Positions 45,881 through 55,045 of a stretch of DNA of 64,000 nt are shown one piece after another. How positions within the stretch are numbered: the first letter of the stretch is position 1; each line of letters starts with the position of its first letter. The notes under the pieces are model-generated. The model was not told the origin of the DNA and made no database searches. It worked only from the letters and a program-made list of their open reading frames with translations. The stretch is taken from positions 2,108,001 through 2,172,000 of the forward strand of contig NZ_CP032702.1 of the NCBI RefSeq assembly GCF_007833795.1. Reading direction: 5' to 3'. The position numbers and the translations under genes were made by a program. Origin of the DNA: Candidatus Pantoea soli. GTDB taxonomy: Bacteria; Pseudomonadota; Gammaproteobacteria; Enterobacterales; Enterobacteriaceae.

Positions 45881-46825
45881 ATGAAAGTGTGGTTGCCGGG
45901 CGCTGCTGCCCTGTTGCTGGCGCTGAATGCGCAGGCGGAAGATTATCGCGTGGTGTACTCGCCGAGCCTGTCGCTGGAAGTGTATATCGATAACGTGGCG
46001 AGCAACGCCCCTGCCGACTGGTGTAAAGAGACGCTGCCGCTGCGCATTGTCTCCGGCAAAAACAGCGACACCACCATCCTGACCAGCTTCCTGCCGCGCG
46101 TCGGCACGCTACTGGCGAACCAGTGTGGCCTGCTGGATGTGATCCCGTGGCAGATGACCAATAAAGACGGCAGCGTGCTGGCGACCGGCAGCGCGGCGAA
46201 GCTGCAAAACTGGCGCCCTATCATTCAGAACGATGTGGCGGCCACGGATAAAACCGCCGCGCCGCTGGATCTCTCGCGTCCGGCTGACAGCACGCCGCTG
46301 CAGCACTTTGCCCTGCCCGGAGGCTGCCATTTCCGCACCTGGTGGGATGAACAGGGACAGTCGCTGTTTGTTCCCGACAGCGCGCAGCAGCACTGCTCAA
46401 CCGAAGGCTGGCTGGAAGGCCCGGCCAGCATGACGCTGATGAGCGAAGGCAAAACGCGCCAGCTGGCCGTCAGCTTTGTCGAAGGCTACCCGGTGGCGGA
46501 TTTGCGCCTGAGCGGCCCGAAACTGGAAGTAGTCGCGGTTAATAAGCAGCGCATGATCGTAACGCGTCCGGATACCGACGGCAGCTGGCTGGTGCTGCCG
46601 TTTGATGCGCAGCAGCACGTGTGGCGCTTCAGCGGCACCATGCTGGTCAAAATGGATAAGAATCAAGGCAAGGATAGCGAGGCAGTAAAAGCGCGGGTTG
46701 ATAGCTTACGCGGCATCTGGTCGCCGCAGTTTGTGCCACAGCAAAAAGTGACTGTGTTACTGATTGACACCCTGCATGCGGATCTGGCCGATCCGGCGAT
46801 CGGTGCCTGGCGTAACATTAATTAA
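45881..46825 (+). CDS. T6SS-locus exported protein of unknown function
   Basis: Start at 45881 (MKVWLPGAAALLLALNAQA) gives a clean signal peptide cut before EDYRVVYSP, with AAGGA upstream; 314 residues. The mature part has conserved-looking Cys residues (DWCKETL, NQCGLLD, GGCHFRTWW, QHCSTEG) that may form two disulfides, and a beta-rich pattern. No enzymatic motif is recognised. Its place between the phosphatase and kinase suggests a periplasmic partner of the PpkA receptor-like domain; this is inference. Confidence 0.82.
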   Translation: MKVWLPGAAALLLALNAQAEDYRVVYSPSLSLEVYIDNVASNAPADWCKETLPLRIVSGKNSDTTILTSFLPRVGTLLANQCGLLDVIPWQMTNKDGSVLATGSAAKLQNWRPIIQNDVAATDKTAAPLDLSRPADSTPLQHFALPGGCHFRTWWDEQGQSLFVPDSAQQHCSTEGWLEGPASMTLMSEGKTRQLAVSFVEGYPVADLRLSGPKLEVVAVNKQRMIVTRPDTDGSWLVLPFDAQQHVWRFSGTMLVKMDKNQGKDSEAVKARVDSLRGIWSPQFVPQQKVTVLLIDTLHADLADPAIGAWRNIN

Positions 46826-46892
46826 TTAGCGGTCGTTGCCCGCCGTCACATGAGGTGACGGGGCGCTACAGGACGTGTTCAGAGAGCTCACT

Positions 46893-48317
46893 ATGTCGGC
46901 AAACGAAAACCATACACCCAATGCCCTGCCTGCGGGCTACCGGTTTAACGAGTTTGAAATCAAGGAAGTCATTGGCGGCGGCGGCTTTGGCATTGTTTAC
47001 CGTGCCTGGGATCACCAGCTAGAACGCACCATCGCCATCAAAGAGTACATGCCGGTGTCACTGGCGGTACGCGCTGCCGATTTGTCTCTGGAACTGCGCG
47101 GTGAGCGGTTTCAGAAACTGTTTAACGCCGGGCGCAACAGCTTTATTCAGGAGGCCCGCCTGCTGGCGCGTTTCAATCATCCCGGCTTGCTGCACGTGCT
47201 GCGCTTCTGGGAAGAGAATGGCACCGCCTATATGGGCACGCTCTACTACAGCGGCATGACGCTGAAAGAGTGGCAGCTGACCAGCCCGGAGCAGATTGAC
47301 GAAGCCTGGATTCGCCGCCTGCTGCCGCCGCTGTTTGGCGCGATTAATACCATTCACACCGCAGGCTACCTGCACCGTGACATCTCGCTGGACAATATCC
47401 AGATTCAGGAAAACCAGCTGCCGGTGCTGCTGGATTTCGGCTCGGCCCGCAAAGAGATTGGCAACCTTTCCGATGAAACGGAAATCATGCTGAAGCCGGG
47501 ATTTGCGCCCATTGAGCAGTACAGCGAAGAAGGCGAAGTTGAACAAGGCCCGTGGACTGACATTTATGCGCTTGGCGCGGTGCTGCATACGCTGATCACC
47601 GGGCATGCGCCGCCGGTCAGCGTGGTGCGCTGTATTGAAGACAACTATCAGCCGCTGGTGGAGCGCAAACCCGCAGGTTATAGCCTGCCGCTGCTGCATG
47701 CCATTGACTGTGCGCTGGCGATGAAGCCGCAGGATCGTCCGCAGAGCATTGACGCTTTTGCCCGGCTGATTGACCTGCCGGTCAATGATGTGGAAGCGCT
47801 GATTACTGCAATACCGCTGGCGAATGAACCGCCGGCCGCAGCGGAACCGGCCGCGATGCCTGCGCCAGAGCCGCAGGTAATCGCGGTCAATCACGGTGCA
47901 GCCAGCGCGGAACCGGTCACGCCACGCGCTGTGCGTCGGCTCTCGCCGGGCCTGCTGGCGCTGGCGGCTGTCGCGGTCGTGGCGGTGGGTATTGTGGTGT
48001 GGAAAAGCAGTCAGCACAGCGAAACGCCGCCGGTGGCCTCCACCGCGCAGCCGGCAGCACCCGCAGCAGGCGCCACGCCAGCGCCCGCCACCAGCAGCGC
48101 ACCGACCATGGCAACGGTCTATCTGCAGCTGCAGGCAGGTGAGAATATTGTGCTGAATGGCCAGGCGCAGGATGTGAAGCCGGCCAGCAGTGGTTTTGCC
48201 TCACTGAATCTGGCGGCGGGCAGTTATCGGATTGAAGTCCAGAGCGGCGGCAAGGTGCGCAGCCAGATGCTGACCATCAACCAGCCGGGAACCTGGCTGA
48301 TTAATCCTGCGAAGTAA
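46893..48317 (+). CDS. ppkA: T6SS serine/threonine protein kinase PpkA-like
   Basis: A membrane Hanks-type kinase that phosphorylates Fha to trigger secretion in T6SSs of the phosphorylation type. The start at 46893 gives 474 residues. The kinase domain (about 20-310) has the glycine loop IGGGGFGIVYRA, Lys50 in AIKEY, catalytic HRDISLDN (161-168) and DFGSARKE (181-188), all intact. A Pro/Ala-rich linker leads to one helix at about 350-372 and a small periplasmic domain (about 400-474). The final 17 nt overlap the 3' end of chaC, which runs the opposite way. Confidence 0.93.
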   Translation: MSANENHTPNALPAGYRFNEFEIKEVIGGGGFGIVYRAWDHQLERTIAIKEYMPVSLAVRAADLSLELRGERFQKLFNAGRNSFIQEARLLARFNHPGLLHVLRFWEENGTAYMGTLYYSGMTLKEWQLTSPEQIDEAWIRRLLPPLFGAINTIHTAGYLHRDISLDNIQIQENQLPVLLDFGSARKEIGNLSDETEIMLKPGFAPIEQYSEEGEVEQGPWTDIYALGAVLHTLITGHAPPVSVVRCIEDNYQPLVERKPAGYSLPLLHAIDCALAMKPQDRPQSIDAFARLIDLPVNDVEALITAIPLANEPPAAAEPAAMPAPEPQVIAVNHGAASAEPVTPRAVRRLSPGLLALAAVAVVAVGIVVWKSSQHSETPPVASTAQPAAPAAGATPAPATSSAPTMATVYLQLQAGENIVLNGQAQDVKPASSGFASLNLAAGSYRIEVQSGGKVRSQMLTINQPGTWLINPAK

Positions 48318-48990
48318 GCGAACGCTGCGCTGCAGATTGCTGCAGCGCGCGCACTTCCGCCGCCAGGCGCGTCAGCGCCGCTTCCTGCATACCGCGTTTA
48401 CCCAGCTCCTGCTCCAGCGAGAACAGATACTGCGCATTGGTGCCGAGCGGGCCGCTGGCCTGCGCAATCAGCGGTGCAATGGTGCTGCGGCAGGAGTCAT
48501 CTTCATACAGCGGGTGACGCGGGTCCATAATGAACACCAGCGCCGTCACCTGACGCCCGTCATCCAGCGTCAGCGCGCACCAGGTTGGCAGGTAGCAGCC
48601 GGTGATCATCTCGCGCTTCCACAACAGCTCCAGCTCCTCGTGCAGGCGATCTTCCGGCAAACGAAACGCCAGCCCGCTGGTGGATCCGCCCTCCTTGAGG
48701 GCCAGCATCCGGCCCGGCGCCGCGACCGTACCACGACCGGCAGTCAGGCGCAGGCAAAACGCGCGGTGCCAGCCTTCCAGCCTGCCGGATGCCACTTCTT
48801 CGGCTTCAAACACCGGATTCCACATCAGGGAACCGTAGCCAAAAATCCATACCGGGCTTTGGTCAGGACGACAGGCCAGCGTCGCTGATAAGGATGCCGC
48901 GCGCTTTTCACAACTCCACAGCAGCGCTTCATCAATATCGCCAAATGATGTTTTACAATCCGCTTTTAATAAGAATTCCCGGGTTAACAA
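48301..48990 (-). CDS. chaC: Glutathione-specific gamma-glutamylcyclotransferase ChaC
   Basis: ChaC cleaves glutathione to 5-oxoproline and Cys-Gly in the cytoplasm. TTG at 48990 (MLTREFLLKADCKTSFG) is chosen: GGAGGAGG lies 5 nt upstream and the product aligns with the E. coli N-terminus; a GTG at 49005 would use the Shine-Dalgarno bases as codons. The 229 residues hold the substrate-binding loop YGSLMWNP and the catalytic glutamate region (WKREM). It overlaps ppkA by 17 nt, tail to tail. The 237-nt stretch up to chaB contains nothing recognised. Confidence 0.93.
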   Translation of the reverse strand: MLTREFLLKADCKTSFGDIDEALLWSCEKRAASLSATLACRPDQSPVWIFGYGSLMWNPVFEAEEVASGRLEGWHRAFCLRLTAGRGTVAAPGRMLALKEGGSTSGLAFRLPEDRLHEELELLWKREMITGCYLPTWCALTLDDGRQVTALVFIMDPRHPLYEDDSCRSTIAPLIAQASGPLGTNAQYLFSLEQELGKRGMQEAALTRLAAEVRALQQSAAQRSLTSQD

Positions 48991-49227
48991 TGCGACCTCC
49001 TCCACTGCGCTGACGTCCTGTCGGTTGGGCTCCTTGATCAGGCTGTATTACAGGCGACGCCTGCTGCGTCGACTTAAGTGACGACATTAATGCATTTTTC
49101 ATCACGGTTTCAAGATTGACCCCGATCACAAAGAGGAAAATCTCTATAAACAGCATCGGCTGGCTGGCAGGATTCTTGAACAAAGCGGGGAAAATTGTGA
49201 AGCGGGCCACGCAGGCCCGCAGGCAGG

Positions 49228-49458
49228 CTACTTTTTCGGGTGCCACTTATCGTCGTCACCTTTGGCGTACTCGTTCTTTACCGCCGCCCAGGCCACTTTG
49301 TGCGCCACTTCTTCGCGCGATTCATCACCGCGCCGTTCATCCTTGTCTTTATACTGATCCCAGGCGCTGTTGAACGCTTTCTGATAAATGGTCTGCGCAT
49401 GGGCCGGTAACACATGGCGGACGCTATCCGGTAAGTCCTTGTTTGATGAATATGGCAT
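49228..49458 (-). CDS. chaB: Cation transport regulator ChaB
   Basis: A small cytoplasmic protein of the ChaB family, proposed to regulate ChaA. The start at 49458 (MPYSSNKDLPDSVRHVLP) has AGGAGG upstream and gives 76 residues, the usual length. The N-terminal half contains the helical AHAQTIYQKAFNSAWDQYKD block; the tail is highly charged. It is divergent from chaA. Confidence 0.93.
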   Translation of the reverse strand: MPYSSNKDLPDSVRHVLPAHAQTIYQKAFNSAWDQYKDKDERRGDESREEVAHKVAWAAVKNEYAKGDDDKWHPKK

Positions 49459-49822
49459 GCTTCCTCCTGTTTTATGGACCCTTATCAAGTCTGGAAGAAG
49501 ACCACGAAAATGCAAATACCCCTTTTAGCCAGCCAGGACAACAAACCACCCGATAACGCGGTAAAATCGCAATTATCAGACAAATTAACGTCATTAAAAT
49601 GACGATTAAACATGAGAGAAGTGATATTAATATCATGAAAATAAAATAAATTTCTATGATAACCGGTTTTTTCGGACCTTTTGCACGTAAAAAATGAAAA
49701 GTAAAAACGCGTAAAAAATCTGCGGCTGCGCTGATGAAAAGTTACACTGCGCTGCGTGAGATGCGACATATATTTATCAGGCAGACCTGTCTGGTTTTAT
49801 CTTTTCCTCAGGAGGATGGTGA
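49459..49822. promoter_or_regulatory. chaB-chaA divergent regulatory region
   Basis: A 364-nt AT-rich gap with no gene. It contains a perfect 14-bp palindrome TGATATTAATATCA at 49622-49635, which could be an operator, and several promoter-like AT tracts. AGGAGG at 49810-49815 is the chaA ribosome-binding site, 7 nt before its ATG. Confidence 0.5.
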
Positions 49823-50914
49823 ATGGCTGCACATGAGAAGACCCGACACAGTGAGTACTCCCTGATCTTTCCGCTGGCGGCGCTGGCCGTGCTGACCTTT
49901 TACGGCAGCCAGACGGCGCTGCTGCCCGTGATTGGCATTAACCTGCTGGCGCTGGTCGCCATCCTCAGCAGCGCCTTCAGCGTGGTGCGTCACGCCGACG
50001 TGCTGGCACACCGTCTGGGTGAACCTTACGGCTCGCTGATTCTGAGCCTTTCCGTGGTGATTCTGGAGGTGAGCCTGATCTCTGCGCTGATGGCCACCGG
50101 TGGCGCGGCACCCGCGCTGATGCGTGACACACTCTACTCCATCATCATGATTGTGACCTCCGGGCTGGTGGGGTTTGCCCTGCTGCTCGGCGGTCGTAAA
50201 TTTGCCACGCAGTACGTCAATCTGGCGGGCGTGAAGCAGTACATGATTGCGATTTTCCCGCTGGCGATTCTGGTGCTGGTGTTTCCGAATGCCCTGCCCG
50301 GCGGCAACTTCACCACCACGCAGGCGCTGATTATCGCAGCGATTTCTGCCGCCATGTACGGGGTTTTCCTGCTGATTCAGACCAAAACCCATCAGAGCCT
50401 GTTTGTCTATGAGCACGAAGATGACAGCGACGATGGCGATCCGCATCACGGTAAACCTTCCGCGCACAGCTCGCTGTGGCATACGGTCTGGCTGATTGTG
50501 CACCTGATTGCGGTCATTAGCGTGACCAAAATGAACGCCAACACGCTGGAGCACCTGCTGACCGAGCTGAATGCACCGGAGCAGTTTACCGGCTTTCTGG
50601 TGGCGCTGCTGATCCTCTCGCCGGAGGGACTGGGGGCGATTCGTGCGGTGCTGATGAACCAGGTGCAGCGCGCCATGAACCTGTTCTTCGGCTCGGTGCT
50701 GGCCACCATTTCACTGACGGTACCGGCGGTGACCATCATTGCCACCCTGACCGATCAGCAGCTGATTTTTGGCCTGGAGCCGCCGCATATGGTGGTAATG
50801 AGCGCTGTGCTGATTTTATGCCACATCTCCTTCTCCACCGGGCGCACCAACGTGCTGAACGGCGCGGCACACCTGGCGCTGTTTGCCGGCTATCTGCTGA
50901 CGATTATGCTGTAA
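49823..50914 (+). CDS. chaA: Sodium(calcium, potassium)/proton antiporter ChaA
   Basis: ChaA exports Na+, Ca2+ or K+ in exchange for protons at alkaline pH. The 363 residues (E. coli 366) form a CaCA-type exchanger: two halves of five to six helices with the alpha repeats GEPYGSLILSLSVVILEVSL and SPEGLGAIRAVLMNQ, separated by an acidic/His loop (EHEDDSDDGDPHHG). The gene is divergent from chaB and ends 82 nt before kdsA, with a shared terminator in between. Confidence 0.96.
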   Translation: MAAHEKTRHSEYSLIFPLAALAVLTFYGSQTALLPVIGINLLALVAILSSAFSVVRHADVLAHRLGEPYGSLILSLSVVILEVSLISALMATGGAAPALMRDTLYSIIMIVTSGLVGFALLLGGRKFATQYVNLAGVKQYMIAIFPLAILVLVFPNALPGGNFTTTQALIIAAISAAMYGVFLLIQTKTHQSLFVYEHEDDSDDGDPHHGKPSAHSSLWHTVWLIVHLIAVISVTKMNANTLEHLLTELNAPEQFTGFLVALLILSPEGLGAIRAVLMNQVQRAMNLFFGSVLATISLTVPAVTIIATLTDQQLIFGLEPPHMVVMSAVLILCHISFSTGRTNVLNGAAHLALFAGYLLTIML

Positions 50915-50955
50915 GCTTGCCCGGTTGCCTGTGCATCACAGCCAACGCAGGCAAT

Positions 50956-50983
50956 AAAAAAGGCACCCGCAGGTGCCTTTTTT
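50956..50983. terminator. Bidirectional terminator between chaA and kdsA
   Basis: Stem AGGCACC / GGTGCCT extended by A5/T5 on each side, loop CGCA. It can end chaA (plus) and the hemA-kdsA operon (minus). Confidence 0.9.
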
Positions 50984-50996
50984 GTTCGTGGCTTTC

Positions 50997-51860
<864 letters not shown>

Positions 51861-51878
51861 TTATTTCGGGGGACGCGC

Positions 51879-52688
51879 TTAATGGAGCGTCACCTGTTTC
51901 TGTTCAATTGCGTGAATCTGCACTTTAATCATTTCGCTGACCGGGTCCTCAGGACACTGCTCAACGAAATAGGTTAAATCGGTCAGCGCGATATGCTCAC
52001 ACTCCAGCTGTGCGTAAATCAGGCCGCGGTCGCGGATCTCGTACGGATCGTCCGGGTCGATCTGCAGCAGCACCTGGCTGACGTTGAGCGCCAGCTCCAT
52101 CTGCTTCTCTTCCATCAGCGCCGCCTTCAGCGTATCCAGCATTTTGCGCATTACGCTGATGGTTTTGGCCTCGTCGAGGTCATCCGAGTACAGTTTCGCT
52201 GTCGGGCTGATGTTGCCCTTCAGCCAGACTTCCAGCGTATGGGTATCCAGCGTTTCGCCGTTGAACGGGTTGATTAACCACATCTCACCGTCCAGCCAGT
52301 CGGCGCGCAGAATCAGCTGGGTGGGAAAAATCACCGGCATCAGCGGCAGTTCCAGCTCTTCGGCAATGTGCAGCAGGATCACGCCCAGCGACACGGCGGT
52401 GCCCTGGCGGCTTTTCAGCACTTTATCGATCCACAACGCGTCCGATAAATTGTACACGCCGCTGGCGCCGCCGAAGCCCCACTGGCTATAGAACAGCTCC
52501 AGCAGCTTCTCCAGCTGTAAATCTGCGTCCTGCTCACTGCTGACGTAGGCGCGTGCCTCTTCGACCAGATCGGCCAGCTGCTGCTGAACCGAAGGAGCAG
52601 AAAAATCATTGCGGATGGCGCAGGTGGCGCCAATGACCGCTTCACTTAACGGTGTTTCACTAAAATCGAGTTGTACTGGCGAGGTCAT
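51879..52688 (-). CDS. sirB1: SirB1 family protein
   Basis: A cytoplasmic protein of the SirB1/transglutaminase-like plus TPR family. In Salmonella the sirB locus was reported as an invasion-gene regulator, but its direct function is unknown. The 269 residues contain the conserved YNLSDALWIDKVLKSRQGTAVSL-type block (NLSDALWIDKVLKSRQG) and a C-terminal TPR-like part (MELALNVSQVLLQIDPDDPYEIRDRG). It overlaps sirB2 by 4 nt. Confidence 0.93.
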   Translation of the reverse strand: MTSPVQLDFSETPLSEAVIGATCAIRNDFSAPSVQQQLADLVEEARAYVSSEQDADLQLEKLLELFYSQWGFGGASGVYNLSDALWIDKVLKSRQGTAVSLGVILLHIAEELELPLMPVIFPTQLILRADWLDGEMWLINPFNGETLDTHTLEVWLKGNISPTAKLYSDDLDEAKTISVMRKMLDTLKAALMEEKQMELALNVSQVLLQIDPDDPYEIRDRGLIYAQLECEHIALTDLTYFVEQCPEDPVSEMIKVQIHAIEQKQVTLH

Positions 52689-53086
52689 ACTATCCCCAAT
52701 ATCGGCATTTTGGTCATCGCCAGCTTGATCGCAAACAGCAGCGCGACGATGGCGATTAAACAGGCAACCCAGCGGGTTCCCATCTTACGCGGGCGACGAC
52801 TCAATGCCACGGAACCTAAGGCGATGTAGATGATAACCGCTAACAGCTTCTCCGTCAGCCAGCTTCCTTGCGGTGTGAAGGGATAAAAATGCGTAATCAT
52901 GACCAGCAGCACGCCACTCAGCAGCAACAGCGTGTCATTAACGTGCGGCGCGATGCGCACCCAGCGCCGCTGCAGCATTGCCGAACCGGTGGTCAGCCAG
53001 TAGAAGCGCAGCAAAAACAGGCTGATGGTCAGGCCCACGGTGAGCAGGTGAAATTGTTTGATCAGCGGATACCAGCTGGCCATCAT
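52685..53086 (-). CDS. sirB2: SirB2 family inner-membrane protein
   Basis: A small integral membrane protein of 133 residues with four hydrophobic helices (about 12-30, 46-66, 78-96, 104-124) and the family start YPLIKQFHLLTVGLTISLF. Function unknown. The ATG overlaps the prmC TGA and the stop overlaps the sirB1 ATG, so it is translated as part of the operon. Confidence 0.92.
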   Translation of the reverse strand: MMASWYPLIKQFHLLTVGLTISLFLLRFYWLTTGSAMLQRRWVRIAPHVNDTLLLLSGVLLVMITHFYPFTPQGSWLTEKLLAVIIYIALGSVALSRRPRKMGTRWVACLIAIVALLFAIKLAMTKMPILGIV

Positions 53087-53922
53087 GCTTCCTTAATCAG
53101 TTGTCCTAAAGTCACGCGCGGATTGCCGCCGTAGTCATTCACGGTACAAACGGCCTGATAGCCGTGCTGCGTCATCAGCGCCTGTACCGCTGTGCCCTGC
53201 TGCCAGCCATGCTCCAGCAGCAGCCAGCCGTGCGCCTGCAGCCAGTGCGGTGCGTTACGAATGATAAAACGCAGGTCGGCGAGGCCCGCTTCAGCCGCCA
53301 CCAGCGCACTGAGGGGTTCAAAGCGCACATCGCCCTGCTGCAGATGCACATCGCTGGCATCGATGTAAGGCGGATTGCTGACAATCATATCGAAGCGCCG
53401 CGCCGGCAGGGCGTCAAACCAGTGGCTGAGCCGGAAGCAGGCATTGGTGATGTGCAGACGCCGGGCGTTGTCCTGCGCCAGCGTGACCGCGTCCGGCACC
53501 CGATCGCAGCCGATGACCTCGCAGTCCGGGCGTTCGCTGGCCAGCGCCAGCGCGATAGCCCCGGTGCCGGTGCCGAGGTCGAGAATGGTCGCTGCACGGG
53601 CAGGCAGGTGCGCCAGCGCCTGCTCCACCAGCACCTCGGTATCCGGCCGCGGGATCAGCGTGGCGTCACTGACGCGCAGCGGCAGCGACCAGAACTCCCG
53701 CTCCCCCACCAGGTGGGCAATGGGTTCACCCTGCACGCGACGCGCCAGCAGCGCGTCAAGCTGCTGCAGCTGCGACCCGGATAACCCGCTGTCATCAAAG
53801 GCGATCAGCCAGCTGCGTGATTTCCCGGTGACAAATCCCAGCAGGATTTCTGCATCGCGCTTCGGACTCTCGCCGCCAGACAGCGTCGCGATGGCGTGCT
53901 GCAGCCAGCGACGGATATCCAT
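53083..53922 (-). CDS. prmC: Release-factor glutamine N5-methyltransferase PrmC
   Basis: PrmC methylates the Gln of the GGQ motif in RF1 and RF2, raising termination efficiency. ATG at 53922 overlaps the prfA TGA by one base; a GTG one codon earlier is an alternative. The 279 residues have a helical N-terminal domain, SAM motif ILDLGTGTGAIALALA and the substrate-binding NPPY (VSNPPYIDASD). It is encoded right after its substrate prfA. Confidence 0.97.
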   Translation of the reverse strand: MDIRRWLQHAIATLSGGESPKRDAEILLGFVTGKSRSWLIAFDDSGLSGSQLQQLDALLARRVQGEPIAHLVGEREFWSLPLRVSDATLIPRPDTEVLVEQALAHLPARAATILDLGTGTGAIALALASERPDCEVIGCDRVPDAVTLAQDNARRLHITNACFRLSHWFDALPARRFDMIVSNPPYIDASDVHLQQGDVRFEPLSALVAAEAGLADLRFIIRNAPHWLQAHGWLLLEHGWQQGTAVQALMTQHGYQAVCTVNDYGGNPRVTLGQLIKEA

Positions 53923-55004
53923 CACTCCTGCCCGGCCAGCGCAGCCAGCTGGTCAGCCTGATACTCCTGCACAATCGGCTCAATCAGCGTGTCCAGCTTG
54001 CCTTCCATGGTTTCATCCAGCCGGTAGAGCGTCAGGTTGATGCGGTGATCGGTGACGCGCCCCTGCGGGAAGTTGTAGGTCCGGATGCGGTCTGAGCGAT
54101 CGCCACTGCCCAGCAGATTACGGCGGGTAGAGGCTTCTGCCGCCTGCCGTTTCGCCATTTCTGCCGCATGAATACGCGCGCCCAGCACCGCCAGCGCTTT
54201 GGCTTTGTTTTTGTGCTGGGAACGTTCATCCTGACACTCCACCACAATGCCGGTGGGCAGGTGGGTGATACGGATAGCGGAGTCGGTGGTGTTAACGTGC
54301 TGACCACCGGCCCCGGAAGAGCGGAACGTATCAATTTTCAGATCGGCCGGGTTGATGTCCGGCAGTTCCGCTTCCGGCAGCTCCGGCATCACCGCCACGG
54401 TACAGGCGGAGGTGTGAATACGGCCCTGCGATTCGGTTTCCGGCACGCGCTGCACGCGATGTCCGCCCGATTCAAATTTCATGCGCCCGTAAGCTCCGTC
54501 GCCGGTGATGCGCGCAATCACTTCTTTATAACCACCGTGCTCGCCGTCGTTAGCGCTGATGATTTCCACCTGCCAGCGACGCGCTTCGGCGTAGCGGCTG
54601 TACATACGGAACAGATCGCCGGCAAAAATTGCTGCTTCGTCGCCGCCGGTGCCGGCACGCACTTCCACAAAGCAGGGACGTTCATCATCGGGATCTTTCG
54701 GCAGCAGCAGCACCTGCAGCTGCTGTTCCAGCACTTCACGCTTTTCGCGGGACAGTTTTAACTCTTCCTGCGCCATGTCGCGCATTTCCGGGTCGTCGAG
54801 CAGCATTTCCGCCGTTTCAACGTCTTCCTGCACCTGCTGCCATTCGCGGAAGCAACGGGTAACGTCACTCAGCTGGGCATATTCACGTGATAACGCGCGG
54901 AAACGGTCCTGATCGCCAATGACGCCGGGATCGCCCAGTAACGCTTCCACTTCTTCATGGCGTTCCTGCAGCGCTTCCAGCTTGGCAACAATCGAGCTCT
55001 TCAT
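53922..55004 (-). CDS. prfA: Peptide chain release factor 1
   Basis: RF1 ends translation at UAA and UAG. The 360 residues include the GGQ peptidyl-hydrolysis motif ([15 protein letters not shown]) and, 45 residues earlier, the codon-recognition tripeptide PxT, here PET ([10 protein letters not shown]) where E. coli has PAT. Both forms fit the P-x-T rule. It lies 41 nt after hemA. Confidence 0.98.
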   Translation of the reverse strand: MKSSIVAKLEALQERHEEVEALLGDPGVIGDQDRFRALSREYAQLSDVTRCFREWQQVQEDVETAEMLLDDPEMRDMAQEELKLSREKREVLEQQLQVLLLPKDPDDERPCFVEVRAGTGGDEAAIFAGDLFRMYSRYAEARRWQVEIISANDGEHGGYKEVIARITGDGAYGRMKFESGGHRVQRVPETESQGRIHTSACTVAVMPELPEAELPDINPADLKIDTFRSSGAGGQHVNTTDSAIRITHLPTGIVVECQDERSQHKNKAKALAVLGARIHAAEMAKRQAAEASTRRNLLGSGDRSDRIRTYNFPQGRVTDHRINLTLYRLDETMEGKLDTLIEPIVQEYQADQLAALAGQE

Positions 55005-55045
55005 CTAATAGAGGGTATCCCAGTGATAGGTCGTGACAGACCAGA

